From a virus: DNA of 29,594 bases. Within the stretch, counting starts at the first letter, position 1, and each line of letters begins with the position of its first letter. This document shows, one piece after another, positions 7,508-16,058 of the stretch. The stretch is taken from IMG/VR virus record IMGVR_UViG_3300032087_005880, positions 1 to 29,594 of that record. One strand, given 5' to 3'. The notes beneath the pieces were generated by a model. It saw nothing but the letters and a program-made list of their open reading frames with translations. It searched no databases and had not been told where the DNA came from. Made by a program: the position numbers and the translations under genes.

Positions 7508-9544
7508 ATGGGTGTAAGAACGGCACAAGGTTTTAATTTTAAGTTAGTTGCTAATGGTGTCCAATTAGATTTATTTCAAGATGAAACAATCACAATTTCG
7601 GACAACATTACAGGACTATTTGATGTAGGTACATTACCTACTGACTTTTCTCGTAATATAACTCTACCAGGTTCTAAGAAGAACAATGAGTTCTTTGAAC
7701 AATATTACGATATCTCAGTAGAAAACCCATTCCTATTCTCAACATCTAATAAAGTAGATGCATATTTTGATTTTGATGGACTATACCTTGCATCAGGTTA
7801 TCTGCAATTAAATCGTGTCAATGTTGTTGCAAACAAATATGTTGATTCATACGAGGTAACTATCTTTGGTTCACTTGCCTCATTTGCAAGAGAAATCAAT
7901 AGGTCATTTCTAACCGATATTACAACCCTTGATTCTCTAAACCATAGTGCATCTTTTCAAAATATAACGGGTTCATGGACTGGTGGACTTTTTGATGGTG
8001 ATATTGTTTACCCCTTAATTGATTATGGACAAGACATTGCGTACTCTTCTGCAATAGTAGGAACAAGACCAGGTATTGATGAAGCAGATGGTTCACTTTC
8101 AGTACAAGATTTCAAACCTGCAATTAGAGTTAAGAAAGTATGGGATGCAATATTTGAACAGTTTGGATTTACTTATCAATCAGATTTCTTGACCTCATCG
8201 CTATTCGACAATTTATATATGTCTTTACACAATGGTGGTAAACATCCTGAGTTTGATGGTATTGATTTAGAAACTTATGGTAAGGTAAAGATTGCACCGA
8301 TTAGTGGTTCTGATGCAGACTCTCAAGTTCTTGTAAATGGAGATTGGACAAAATTAGGTCCTTGGGAAAACAACGAGTATGACCCACAAGGATTTATCGG
8401 AGATGGTATGTCTTATGTAATGAACGATAGACAATCACCATTAAGAGGTAAGATAAACTTAAAATTCAAATCATCAGGTTCTCTTGGTGTACCACAATTT
8501 CAGTTTGGTTTATTTGAAACAGGTTCAGTAAATAGTGGTTCACAAGCAGACTTAAATGCATCATCTGGTTCTTATTGGCAAGAATCTATTATACCATGGA
8601 ATGATTATCTAAGACAAGAATGGTCAGTAACAAATGGACAAGGAGATGTAGAATATGAATTAGAATGGTATTGGAGTACTGCAGGTTCAATTCCTGCAAA
8701 TAGAGCAGTATATCCAATGATTAGATACGATGACTTTGGTGGTTCTAATTTTACAGTAACTCTTTCACCTGATGGTGATGAAACATCTTATTTTGAAGTT
8801 ACAAGTCAAGTAATTGCAGCAGATTTTAGAGTAATGGATATTGCAGACCAAATGCCGGTTGGTGAAAGTGGAATCAAAATGATTGATTTTATTCAGGCAG
8901 TACAAAAGAAATTTAACCTAATCATATACCCATCTAAAACTAAACCAAAAGAGTTCATTGTAGAAACCTTTAATAATTGGTATAAACAAGGAGAAGTCAA
9001 AGACTTTAACAAATATATTAATTTAGATGAGAAGTTAGAAGTAGTACCTGCAAATAACTTAGCAGTAAACAAATTAAAGTTTGGACATAGTGCAGATAAT
9101 GATTTACTTTCACAAAACTTTAAGAAAGAAGCAAATAGACCTTATGGTGAATCATTCTTTATAGATACTCAAAACTTCTTCTCACAAGGAGAGTTTAAGG
9201 TAGAACCTGCAGATGCAGCATCACCCCTTAGATATGTACAAGGAACTGGTTTAAGTGGTTCGGTAACTCTACCTACACTTTATCCATTAGTTTATCAAAG
9301 AACAACATCTACATATCCATATAATTTGTGTGATTTAGCACCAAGGTTTGGATTTACTGATAACCCATTAGCAGAAATTGATGAAGGTTATTATGTATAT
9401 ACAGATTCAACAGGTACACCTCTAACAGGAAATTATACATATGTAGCAAATCCATCATCGGGTGATATCTATAATATAAACTCATCAACTGGATTAGTTG
9501 GTGCGTACGAAACAAATTGTTCAGATGGTGAACCAACAAATTAA
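7508..9544 (+). CDS. Large tail/baseplate protein
   Basis: The 678-residue protein has an N-terminal domain with LFQDETITISDNITGLFDV and DFSRNITLPGSKKNNEFF, a pattern I know from the large distal-tail or baseplate proteins of Bacteroidota phages. The middle part has a VQDFKPAIRVKKVWDAIFEQ region, and the C-terminal part a FIQAVQKKFNLIIYPSK region followed by NLAVNKLKFGHSADND. This build resembles hub-type proteins that seat on the tail tube. It ends in a Thr/Ser/Gly-rich stretch and is followed 2 bases later by 9547. The next gene looks like the C-terminal domain found fused in some relatives, so the two may be one split protein. No membrane segment is seen. Confidence 0.62.
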   Translation: MGVRTAQGFNFKLVANGVQLDLFQDETITISDNITGLFDVGTLPTDFSRNITLPGSKKNNEFFEQYYDISVENPFLFSTSNKVDAYFDFDGLYLASGYLQLNRVNVVANKYVDSYEVTIFGSLASFAREINRSFLTDITTLDSLNHSASFQNITGSWTGGLFDGDIVYPLIDYGQDIAYSSAIVGTRPGIDEADGSLSVQDFKPAIRVKKVWDAIFEQFGFTYQSDFLTSSLFDNLYMSLHNGGKHPEFDGIDLETYGKVKIAPISGSDADSQVLVNGDWTKLGPWENNEYDPQGFIGDGMSYVMNDRQSPLRGKINLKFKSSGSLGVPQFQFGLFETGSVNSGSQADLNASSGSYWQESIIPWNDYLRQEWSVTNGQGDVEYELEWYWSTAGSIPANRAVYPMIRYDDFGGSNFTVTLSPDGDETSYFEVTSQVIAADFRVMDIADQMPVGESGIKMIDFIQAVQKKFNLIIYPSKTKPKEFIVETFNNWYKQGEVKDFNKYINLDEKLEVVPANNLAVNKLKFGHSADNDLLSQNFKKEANRPYGESFFIDTQNFFSQGEFKVEPADAASPLRYVQGTGLSGSVTLPTLYPLVYQRTTSTYPYNLCDLAPRFGFTDNPLAEIDEGYYVYTDSTGTPLTGNYTYVANPSSGDIYNINSSTGLVGAYETNCSDGEPTN

Positions 9545-9546
9545 TT

Positions 9547-10095
9547 ATGGCAGCAGATAAAATATACATACCAACATTTATTGCAGACAACGAATTCAAT
9601 CCTTCGAATGTTCTTCCTCGTTTCTTTTTCTACAATGGATTAAAGGAATGTCAACCATACAGAGTATGGTATGCACAGAGTCCGAGTTTATTTGGTTTGT
9701 TTGTAACATCCTCTCAATCGTTTCCATACTTTGACCATTACGATACAGGTTCTTCATCAGATGGTAATCCAACAACTGATTCTAACTCTCTTTTATTCTT
9801 TAATGAAACGCCTGCATATGGTAGTACGCCAGGTAATACCCTTTTCTCAGAGTATTGGCAAACTTATATTGAGTTATTGTATGACCCAATGACAAGGTTA
9901 ATTAATTGTGCAGCAAATATACCACTTGCAGATTACTTTAAGATGGAGTTAAATGATATAGTAGAGTTTAGAGGAAACTATTATCATCTTCGTGCAATAA
10001 ATGATTACAATTTGGTAACGGGTGAATGTAGATTACAATTATTAGGGCCAGTTATTCAAGATACTCTTGATGAATACTTTGCCTCTAAGGTATAA
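9547..10095 (+). CDS. Tail/baseplate protein, possible split C-terminal domain
   Basis: The 182-residue protein has a compact aromatic-rich N-terminus and a C-terminal part with IPLADYFKMELNDIVEFRG and YYHLRAINDYNLVTGECRLQ, which looks like the closing domain of Bacteroidota phage baseplate proteins. It starts 2 bases after the stop of the 678-residue gene, and the two together would make a roughly 860-residue protein. Both frames are intact with their own ATG, so it is annotated as a separate gene. A true fusion broken by a mutation is not excluded. A role with the preceding protein in the baseplate is inferred. Confidence 0.55.
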   Translation: MAADKIYIPTFIADNEFNPSNVLPRFFFYNGLKECQPYRVWYAQSPSLFGLFVTSSQSFPYFDHYDTGSSSDGNPTTDSNSLLFFNETPAYGSTPGNTLFSEYWQTYIELLYDPMTRLINCAANIPLADYFKMELNDIVEFRGNYYHLRAINDYNLVTGECRLQLLGPVIQDTLDEYFASKV

Positions 10096-10110
10096 AATAA
10101 ATAATATTTG
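10078..10110 (+). promoter_or_regulatory. Candidate Bacteroidota-type promoter before the tape-measure unit
   Basis: TTTG at 10078-10081 is separated by 21 bases from AATATTTG (10103-10110), a one-mismatch version of the TAnnTTTG element. GTTAAA follows directly (10110-10115). The site overlaps the 3' end of the preceding gene and precedes the 44-residue ORF and the tape-measure gene. It is a match by eye only. Confidence 0.4.
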
Positions 10111-10114
10111 TTAA

Positions 10115-10249
10115 ATGATTACAAAGGTAATTGATATATTAAAAAACGATAAGTTTTATGGAGTGTCCAAAAGAGTAGACATTGCAAAGGGTAAATACAA
10201 AATCCCTTACAAATGGAAATCTTTGTGGAATCTTTTAAGAAGACTATAA
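10115..10249 (+). CDS. 44-residue basic peptide of unknown function
   Basis: ATG at 10115 opens a 45-codon frame ending in TAA at 10247-10249, one base before the tape-measure start at 10251. The peptide is strongly basic (many Lys and Arg) and ends KWKSLWNLLRRL, a possible amphipathic helix. The position just before the tape measure is where tail-assembly chaperones often lie, but it is much too short and has no frameshift signal. No family is recognised. Tight spacing favours a real coupled gene. Confidence 0.5.
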   Translation: MITKVIDILKNDKFYGVSKRVDIAKGKYKIPYKWKSLWNLLRRL

Positions 10250-10250
10250 T

Positions 10251-12482
10251 ATGGCTGAGAATCAAGAAACATATAAAACCACCATTGAGGTAGAGGCAAA
10301 AGGTGTACAAGACCTTGATGTACTTAATGCAACGGTTAATACATCGATTGGTGAATTTGAAACATTAAATCAGGCAATTGGTGAAACTGAAGATGCATTA
10401 GGTAAATTAGACCCTGTAAAAGATGCAGAAAAGATTAAGGTACTTCGTAAAGAAATCGTAGAATTAAGAGATAGACAAGAGGATGTAGAAATCCAATCTC
10501 GTAGATTTACTGCTGCACTTGCAGAACAACCTGGTATTGTTGGTCTTGTTGGTGGTTCATTAGAAGGACTAAGAGGTACAATTAAAGTATTTGCCGCAAA
10601 TCCACTTATTGCAGTAATTACTGCTATAGCAGGTGGATTACTTGCATTGTATGAATCCCTTACAAGAACTGAGAAAGGGATGGAGGCGATAGAGAAGATA
10701 GGTCAAGCGGTATCTAAAATATTCAATGGTTTATTTGCAGTAATCGAACCTATTGCATTACAACTTGCAGATTTGGTAGTTGGTTTCTTAGAGAACGAAA
10801 AAGTAATGAATGGTTTATCAAAAACCGTTGGAGTTCTCACAGGTGTATTCACTACATTATTCGGTACTCTAAAGTCAGTAGCAGGATTTATCATTGATAC
10901 ATTAGTAACTAACTTCAAAACACTTATTGGAGTAGCTAAGGGTGCTGGCGATGTCATAGCCGGTGTATTTACATTTGATTGGGATAGAATCAAAGAAGGT
11001 GCCAATGCAGCATTTGATGCAGTAAAAGAAGGGTTGAGTGGAACGGTTGATAATGTAAAAGAATTAGGTAAGGGTGTTGTAGATGCTGCAGTAGATGGAT
11101 TCAAAGCAGGTGAAGAATCTTTCAAAGAAGGATTTAATAGACTAACTGAAACTCAGAAAGAAGAAGCAGATAAGGCTGCAGAAGAAAGAAAGGCGGCCGA
11201 AGAAGAGGCTGCAAAGGTACAAGCAGAGGCATATCTTGCATTACTTGATGCTAGAAATCAAGAACTTTATACAAGAGAACAAAAATATCAAGAAGATTTA
11301 GAGAAGTTAAAGGCAGCAGGAATTACTGACTTTACTAATTTAGAAGAAGTATATCGTAGAGATGTTGCTGATATCAATAAGAAGTATGATGATGAGGCTC
11401 TTGCAAAACAAAAAGAACAACAAGATAAGTTAAAAGAACAAAGACAAGCATTTATTGATGACCAATTATTTCAATTGGATAATGAGTTTATCTTATTAGA
11501 CCAAAAGTATGGTCAACAAATTGCAATGATTAATGAAAGAGAAAGATTAGGTCTTATCTCTCAAGAAGAGGCATCACAAGAAAGATTAAGATTACAAGAA
11601 GAAAGATATAACGAACAAATCAGAATCATTGATGAACAAACTCAATTACTTCTACAAAATGAAGAACTAACCGAGGCAGAAAGAACTCGTATTATGTTAG
11701 AAGGACAGGCTGCGAGAGGTGAGATTGAGATGTTGAAAAAAGAAGATGAGTTACTTTCTTTAGAATCTGAATATGCACAAATTGGTTTAGACTACGATAG
11801 AAGAAGAGAGTTAATAAATCAAAAAGAGGCATTATTATTAGAAGATACTTCACTAACTGAAGAACAAAGAACTGCAATCAAGAGGGCCGCAGTAGAAGAA
11901 AGAAAGGCCCTTGACATGGAGGAGTTAGAGTATAAGGCAGAGGTTCAGAATGCACAATACGATTTACTACAACAATTCGGTGGATTCTTAAATCAGATTG
12001 CAGGTGAAAACAAGAAACTACAAATCGCTGCAGTGATTGCAGAACAAGTTGCAGCAATTGGTAGGATTATTACCAACACTGCAATTGCAAACGCTAAGGC
12101 AGTGGCTGCATCACCTCTAACATTCGGACAACCTTGGGTTGCAATTAATACGGCATCGGCTGCAATCGGTATTGCGTCATCTATTGCTGCAGGTGTTAAG
12201 GCAGTTAGAGATATTAAAAATTCTGACAAGGGTGAGAACGCACCAAGTGGTGGAGGACAAAGACCACCAAGACCTGCATCACCAGGTGTTAGTGGAGCAT
12301 CAATACCTGAAACAGTTGCAACGGGTGGAGAAGTAAATACAGGCGCACAACTTGCACAAACTATTGCAGGTGCACAACAAAGAGATAGTGAAAGACCGAT
12401 TAAGGCATATGTAGTTAGTTCTGATGTATCCTCACAACAAGCATTGGATAGAAGGACTAATTCTGCAGCAACATTCGGATAA
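10251..12482 (+). CDS. Tail tape-measure protein
   Basis: The 743-residue protein is among the longest in the genome and has typical tape-measure features. It has a helical N-terminus, hydrophobic segments at about 114-134 and 190-216, and a Gly/Ala-rich amphipathic region with repeating AGD/KEG patterns at about 220-290. A very long charged coiled coil (about 295-570, rich in Glu, Lys, Gln) follows, then another Ala/Ile-rich hydrophobic stretch (about 590-650) and a flexible Gly/Pro/Ser tail. Tape measures set tail length and may enter the host membrane during DNA ejection. The size suggests a tail of roughly 110 nm if 0.15 nm per residue holds. It is coupled to the small basic ORF upstream. 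Confidence 0.78.
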   Translation: MAENQETYKTTIEVEAKGVQDLDVLNATVNTSIGEFETLNQAIGETEDALGKLDPVKDAEKIKVLRKEIVELRDRQEDVEIQSRRFTAALAEQPGIVGLVGGSLEGLRGTIKVFAANPLIAVITAIAGGLLALYESLTRTEKGMEAIEKIGQAVSKIFNGLFAVIEPIALQLADLVVGFLENEKVMNGLSKTVGVLTGVFTTLFGTLKSVAGFIIDTLVTNFKTLIGVAKGAGDVIAGVFTFDWDRIKEGANAAFDAVKEGLSGTVDNVKELGKGVVDAAVDGFKAGEESFKEGFNRLTETQKEEADKAAEERKAAEEEAAKVQAEAYLALLDARNQELYTREQKYQEDLEKLKAAGITDFTNLEEVYRRDVADINKKYDDEALAKQKEQQDKLKEQRQAFIDDQLFQLDNEFILLDQKYGQQIAMINERERLGLISQEEASQERLRLQEERYNEQIRIIDEQTQLLLQNEELTEAERTRIMLEGQAARGEIEMLKKEDELLSLESEYAQIGLDYDRRRELINQKEALLLEDTSLTEEQRTAIKRAAVEERKALDMEELEYKAEVQNAQYDLLQQFGGFLNQIAGENKKLQIAAVIAEQVAAIGRIITNTAIANAKAVAASPLTFGQPWVAINTASAAIGIASSIAAGVKAVRDIKNSDKGENAPSGGGQRPPRPASPGVSGASIPETVATGGEVNTGAQLAQTIAGAQQRDSERPIKAYVVSSDVSSQQALDRRTNSAATFG

Positions 12483-12508
12483 AATAAAATTAAATTGTTA
12501 AAAGTAAT

Positions 12509-13897
12509 ATGAAACTATTTGAATTAATCATAGGAGATAACCAAGAAGATATCGATGAGGTATTTAAGATTTCTTTAGTAGAAACACCTGCTATTGAATC
12601 TAACTTTGTATTCTTTGCAAAAGAAGAAATGCAATTTGCCAGAGTTGATGATGAAAAGAGAATGGTAATGGGCCCTATCTTAATACCTGATAAAAAAATA
12701 TTAAGAGTAGATGGTGGTGGTCAACCTTATGAAGTGTTTTTTAGTAAAGAAACTGTAAAACAACTTGCACAAAATTATCTAAAACAAAAATATACTGACC
12801 AAGCAAATATAGAACATGAAAGAGATGTTGATGGAGTAACACTTGTAGAATCTTGGGTAGTTGAATCAGCAGAAAAAGATAAATCAAAATTATATGGTTT
12901 AACTGTACCTGTTGGAACTTGGATGGGTTCTTTCTATATTGAGAATGATGAGGTTTGGGATGAATATGTTAAGACTGGTAGAGTAAAAGGATTCAGTATA
13001 GAAGGCCTATTCACACACTTAGATAAAACAGAACAAGACTTCGGAGATTGGGCAGATTTATTTACAAAAGATATATCTGAGTTATCTGAAGAAGAATCAG
13101 AATTAGTACTTTCTAAAATCAAAGCCATAATTAAAAAAGATGGTAGATTAAAAAGTGGTAAAAGAATTGAGATGGAATCGTACACGGATTATCCTGATAG
13201 TGTCTCCAATAATGCAAAGAAAGGTATCGAGCTGAATGAGAGACAAGGTAATAAGTGTGCAACCCAAACGGGTAAAGTTAGAGCTCAACAATTGGCAAAC
13301 AAAGAACCAATCTCACTCGAAACGATTAAGAGGATGTATTCTTATCTTAGTAGAGCAGAGGAGTACTATGACCCCAACAAAACTACCGAATGTGGAACTA
13401 TCTCATATTTCTTATGGGGTGGTAAATCTGCATTAGGATGGTCAAGAAATAAATTAAGAGAATTAGGTCAACTACAAGAAAACGAAGTACAACCTACAAT
13501 AGATTCTACATATCCTGGTGAACCTGCATCAGGTTCTATCATTGCACCTGAATTATTAGAAGATGGAGAAATGGAAGTGTATGGATATGAAACACAACAC
13601 TTTTATCTTTGTCCTGGTGCATTAGGAACTTTCAAACACTTAACTCAAGAAATGGATATTCAAGATGATGACTTGAAAGATATGATTCGTGCTGCAGCAG
13701 TAATTGCAGATGGTGTGTTTAAGATTGAAGAAGAAGTTCTAATGAACGATTTTGCAAATGAAAAGGATTTAAGAAGAGCAGAAACTCTTGTAGATATGTT
13801 TAAGGATGTTTTCAAGACTGTAAATGAAAGAACTGATATGGACCATGATGTAAGTTATATGGATGGTCATATCGAAGTAATTAAATCGTACCTATGA
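12509..13897 (+). CDS. XkdF-like prohead protease fused to two further domains
   Basis: The 462-residue protein has three parts. Residues 1-172 match the XkdF-type putative phage serine protease: VMGPILIPDKKILR near 53-66, IEHERD with His103, VPVGTWMGSF near 134-143, and VKGFSIEGLF with Ser163 as the likely His/Ser pair. Residues about 224-320 form a second domain (SYTDYPDSVSNNAKKG, then RAQQLANKEPISLETIKRM, ending CGTISYFLWGGKSALGW), a module often fused to phage proteases or portals. Residues about 358-462 carry HFYLCPGALGTFKHL and a helical tail. The protease would trim scaffold and capsid during maturation. It lies after the tape measure instead of beside the capsid gene, which is unusual. 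It overlaps the next gene by 4 bases. Confidence 0.72.
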   Translation: MKLFELIIGDNQEDIDEVFKISLVETPAIESNFVFFAKEEMQFARVDDEKRMVMGPILIPDKKILRVDGGGQPYEVFFSKETVKQLAQNYLKQKYTDQANIEHERDVDGVTLVESWVVESAEKDKSKLYGLTVPVGTWMGSFYIENDEVWDEYVKTGRVKGFSIEGLFTHLDKTEQDFGDWADLFTKDISELSEEESELVLSKIKAIIKKDGRLKSGKRIEMESYTDYPDSVSNNAKKGIELNERQGNKCATQTGKVRAQQLANKEPISLETIKRMYSYLSRAEEYYDPNKTTECGTISYFLWGGKSALGWSRNKLRELGQLQENEVQPTIDSTYPGEPASGSIIAPELLEDGEMEVYGYETQHFYLCPGALGTFKHLTQEMDIQDDDLKDMIRAAAVIADGVFKIEEEVLMNDFANEKDLRRAETLVDMFKDVFKTVNERTDMDHDVSYMDGHIEVIKSYL

Positions 13898-14220
13898 TAT
13901 TTGGAGTAACATCAGCAACAAGAAGATTAGAGAAATTTGCAGAACCTGCAGTATTCTTAACTCGTGCACAAATGACATCTCTTATTAAAACTACTCCTAT
14001 GGAGTTTATGAGGGTTTGGACTACAAAGTTAAATGGTCAAGGTATGAGAAGAATGATGAGGACAGGTCCATTTCCTGGCGGCCCTAAAGGTCCTGTATAT
14101 GATTACGAGGCAAGAGGATATTGGGTGATGTATGACCAAAATAAAAGAGATTGGAGAACAATTGTTCTTAACAATGTAACAAAAGTAAAATTAGGAAATC
14201 AAGTATATAAAGTTAGATAA
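13894..14220 (+). CDS. 108-residue hypothetical protein
   Basis: The start ATG overlaps the stop of the protease fusion by 4 bases (ATGA), implying coupled translation. The sequence has a helical N-terminus (RRLEKFAEPAVFLTRAQ) and an extremely basic middle with GMRRMMRTGPFPGGPKG, followed by a small beta part (YWVMYDQNKRDWRTIVL). The basic Gly/Pro loop could bind nucleic acid or a protein partner. No family is recognised. Its position in the late operon suggests a minor structural or assembly protein. Confidence 0.55.
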   Translation: MIFGVTSATRRLEKFAEPAVFLTRAQMTSLIKTTPMEFMRVWTTKLNGQGMRRMMRTGPFPGGPKGPVYDYEARGYWVMYDQNKRDWRTIVLNNVTKVKLGNQVYKVR

Positions 14221-14222
14221 TT

Positions 14223-14534
14223 ATGCCGATACCAAATCCAAAATCAGGAGAGTCACAAGACCAATTTGTTAGTAGATGTGTATCACAAATCTATGATGAG
14301 TATGGTGAAGACCAATCGGTTGCAATTTGTATAAATCAATATAATCAAAATATGAGTATGACAACACAACAAAAAGTAAATAAGAAAATTTCAAGATTAG
14401 GTCAATTAAGAGGAATTAATCTAAATCCAGATGGTTCGTATGACTTAAAGGCTCCATGTTGGGATGGATACGAACAATATGGTACAAAAATAGTTGATGG
14501 TAGAGAAGTACCTAACTGTATACCTGAACAATAA
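14223..14534 (+). CDS. Small protein with phage MPIPxPxSGESxxxFxxRC motif
   Basis: The 103-residue protein begins MPIPNPKSGESQDQFVSRC and continues with YDEYGEDQSVAICINQYNQ. This is a conserved phage segment with two Cys (about 19 and 37) often found at the ends of prohead proteases or beside them. Here it is a separate gene just after the XkdF-like fusion. The second half is a short basic region and a WDGYEQYGTKIVDGREVPNC stretch, the latter a common phage motif. It may bind metal or fold as a small knot with its Cys residues. The stop overlaps the next start (TAATG). Confidence 0.6.
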   Translation: MPIPNPKSGESQDQFVSRCVSQIYDEYGEDQSVAICINQYNQNMSMTTQQKVNKKISRLGQLRGINLNPDGSYDLKAPCWDGYEQYGTKIVDGREVPNCIPEQ

Positions 14535-14698
14535 TGGAAGCAAAAGATTCTTTAGCAAATTTAACTTCATTTGGTGCACTTGCATCAGTATGGGCAAATG
14601 TAGAAAGTATATTGACTATTGTTCTACTCGTAACTGCTATTGCTCTAAACATTCTTAGATTTAGAGAAACTGTAAGAAAAAGAAAAGAGGACAAATAG
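14534..14698 (+). CDS. Holin-like small membrane protein
   Basis: ATG at 14534 overlaps the previous stop by one base, and the frame runs to TAG at 14696-14698, giving 54 residues. A single hydrophobic segment (about ILTIVLLVTAIALNIL, residues 26-41) is followed by a very basic tail ending RKRKEDK. This fits a class of short one-segment holins or other small phage membrane proteins. It is the last gene of the long late operon. No lysozyme or amidase gene is seen next to it, so the holin call rests on topology and position only. Confidence 0.5.
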   Translation: MEAKDSLANLTSFGALASVWANVESILTIVLLVTAIALNILRFRETVRKRKEDK

Positions 14699-14705
14699 TC
14701 CTCTT
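14685..14705 (+). terminator. Hairpin over the stop codon of the last late gene
   Basis: AAGAGGAC (14685-14692) pairs perfectly with GTCCTCTT (14698-14705) around loop AAATA, an 8-bp stem. The TAG stop is within the loop and the start of the 3' arm. There is no T run afterwards, so it may be an imperfect terminator or an mRNA 3'-end protector at the end of the operon. Confidence 0.5.
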
Positions 14706-14720
14706 CTCATGAGAAAATTA

Positions 14721-14750
14721 AATAAAGAATAAAGTTGTAAACTAACAACT
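14721..14750 (-). terminator. Possible terminator of the leftward FkbM unit
   Basis: On the minus strand, AGTTGT and ACAACT (14745-14750 and 14733-14738) form a 6-bp stem with a 6-base loop. It is followed by a T-rich stretch (complement of 14721-14732). It lies between the converging rightward late operon and leftward gene pair. The short stem makes this weak. Confidence 0.4.
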
Positions 14751-14788
14751 CTACTAAGATACGAATAATTTTTTAATTATCCAAATTT

Positions 14789-15400
14789 TTATAGAATTTT
14801 TTTGAAGTGAATATTTACTTCTGCACCAACTACATCGTTTGGTCTTTCTGAAAGAATAGTAAATCCATGTGAGAGTAGATAGGTTCTAATGTGTTCTATT
14901 CTATTATTTACTCCTTTATACAAATCAACTGCTGCACTTGCCTCTACAACACCTTCCTTAACAAATTGTATTTTGTCCTTTAGTGATAAGAGAACATTAA
15001 AATCTGCACCTTGTGCATCGATGTGAAGGTAATCAATAAACACAATATCATATAAATTACAAAAATCGTAAAGTGTAATTGTAGGAACTACATAAGAATG
15101 TGTTTTCTTAAAGTCAGGTCTACCTTTCCACTTCTCATGTATGTCATCAGAGAACTCATATAGACTGCTACAACCCCAATCGGACTGTGCTGCTACATTA
15201 AAAGTCTTAAACCCATTCTCTATATCAACTGCAAATGGTAGGGGTCTTATATTGGGATTTTGAACACTTAGGGGATATAGATGTTGTGCAAGTAATTCTT
15301 TAGTTGGTTCGAATGCATAAACAATAGAACCATCTTCTGCTAATATTTTTGTATCTCTGCCAGTATTTGCACCAACCTCTATTTTTGTTTTCCTTATCAT
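14789..15400 (-). CDS. FkbM-family methyltransferase (leftward copy)
   Basis: The 203-residue protein shows the SAM-dependent methyltransferase signature of the FkbM family. Motif I is EVGANTGRDT (8-17), the acidic end of strand 2 is AFEPT (29-33), and HIDAQGADFNVL (126-137) matches the FkbM 'ID.QG.E..VL' motif. FkbM enzymes methylate hydroxyls, often on sugars or natural products. The gene is on the minus strand and overlaps the upstream nucleotidyltransferase-like gene by ATGA, so the two form a coupled pair opposite to the rest of the genome. A second FkbM gene at 21238 looks clearly diverged, judged by eye. Cargo (moron) origin is likely. Confidence 0.8.
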   Translation of the reverse strand: MIRKTKIEVGANTGRDTKILAEDGSIVYAFEPTKELLAQHLYPLSVQNPNIRPLPFAVDIENGFKTFNVAAQSDWGCSSLYEFSDDIHEKWKGRPDFKKTHSYVVPTITLYDFCNLYDIVFIDYLHIDAQGADFNVLLSLKDKIQFVKEGVVEASAAVDLYKGVNNRIEHIRTYLLSHGFTILSERPNDVVGAEVNIHFKKIL

Positions 15401-15963
15401 TCAAATATATCTCTTACATTTTTTACTATTTGTTTATATTGACCACTTTCGTATCTTGTAAAACATTTATACCAACTATCAGGTGGTTCACCATAACAAA
15501 ATGCATGTAAACCACAATCTAATTTTCGATAATCAGTTGATTTTGTTTCTATCACTTCAACCTTATCTCCTAATATTTTTGTAAAAGTTTTACCAATTCT
15601 AATCTTGCAAAACGGTTCCCATTTTTCAAAAGAATGTAAACCAGTTGACCAATTTAAGTCAATCAACAATCTATTTTCAAATCCCATCTTTACACCATGA
15701 TGTAAAATATATTTTAAGGTTTCTTCATCTTTTAATTCACCAGTTAAAATTATATCGATGTCACGGGGTATACCTTTATAATGACCATATTGTTTTTCTG
15801 CAAAAGAACCCATTAACCATATATCATAATCTTCAAGACCTTTAATATTCTTAAAATCTAACCACCATTTTGAGAATGCCTCAAATGTAGGTCTACGATA
15901 TGGAGTATTTGTGATAACATCTCCCCATTGTACTTGAAAAAAAGGTGGTTTCTTTAACCTCAT
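15397..15963 (-). CDS. Nucleotidyltransferase-fold protein
   Basis: The 188-residue protein has the polymerase-beta nucleotidyltransferase core. The helix-turn motif is LMGSFAEKQY (50-59), followed by PRDIDIIL with Asp68 and Asp70 as the D-x-D pair, and a third acidic residue in LIDLNW (Asp102). This is the hG[GS]-x(n)-Dh[DE]h pattern. The fold covers aminoglycoside nucleotidyltransferases, nucleotide-sugar enzymes and toxin-antitoxin type enzymes, so the substrate is open. It is the first gene of the leftward pair with the FkbM methyltransferase. Partnership with that enzyme suggests modification of a small molecule or surface sugar. The start lies next to AT-rich DNA without a Shine-Dalgarno sequence. 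Confidence 0.7.
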   Translation of the reverse strand: MRLKKPPFFQVQWGDVITNTPYRRPTFEAFSKWWLDFKNIKGLEDYDIWLMGSFAEKQYGHYKGIPRDIDIILTGELKDEETLKYILHHGVKMGFENRLLIDLNWSTGLHSFEKWEPFCKIRIGKTFTKILGDKVEVIETKSTDYRKLDCGLHAFCYGEPPDSWYKCFTRYESGQYKQIVKNVRDIFE

Positions 15964-15991
15964 ATATATAAATATTTTTATTACTCAAATG

Positions 15992-16019
15992 AAAAAGGCC
16001 CTCGGATGAGAGCCTCTTT
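15992..16019 (-). terminator. Imperfect hairpin with T run in the leader of the leftward pair
   Basis: On the minus strand, an arm with AGAGGCTCTC pairs imperfectly with GAGGGCCTTT (two mismatches) around a short loop and is followed by TTTTT, about 30 bases before the nucleotidyltransferase start. It could stop transcription coming from the right or act as an attenuator in the leader of the leftward genes. Confidence 0.45.
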
Positions 16020-16032
16020 CTGAACAAATTAA

Positions 16033-16051
16033 TTTTAAGTAATACTTAAAA
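16033..16051. promoter_or_regulatory. 19-base palindrome TTTTAAGTA-A-TACTTAAAA
   Basis: Arms of 9 bases (16033-16041 and 16043-16051) are perfect around a central A. The ten bases AAGTAATACT from it recur as a direct copy at 16112-16121. It lies between divergent genes (leftward pair and rightward early genes), where a repressor or activator operator, or part of an origin, would be expected. Confidence 0.55.
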
Positions 16052-16058
16052 AAACAAC

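Noticed and set aside
10703-11125. Minus-strand 140-codon ORF opposite the tape-measure gene
   Set aside because: It is a shadow of the Ala/Gly-rich tape-measure coding frame, with no start context or family resemblance.
15961-15990. TTTG and TATATGAG with suitable spacing on the minus strand before the nucleotidyltransferase gene
   Set aside because: The second element overlaps the start codon, so a transcript start there would fall inside the gene.
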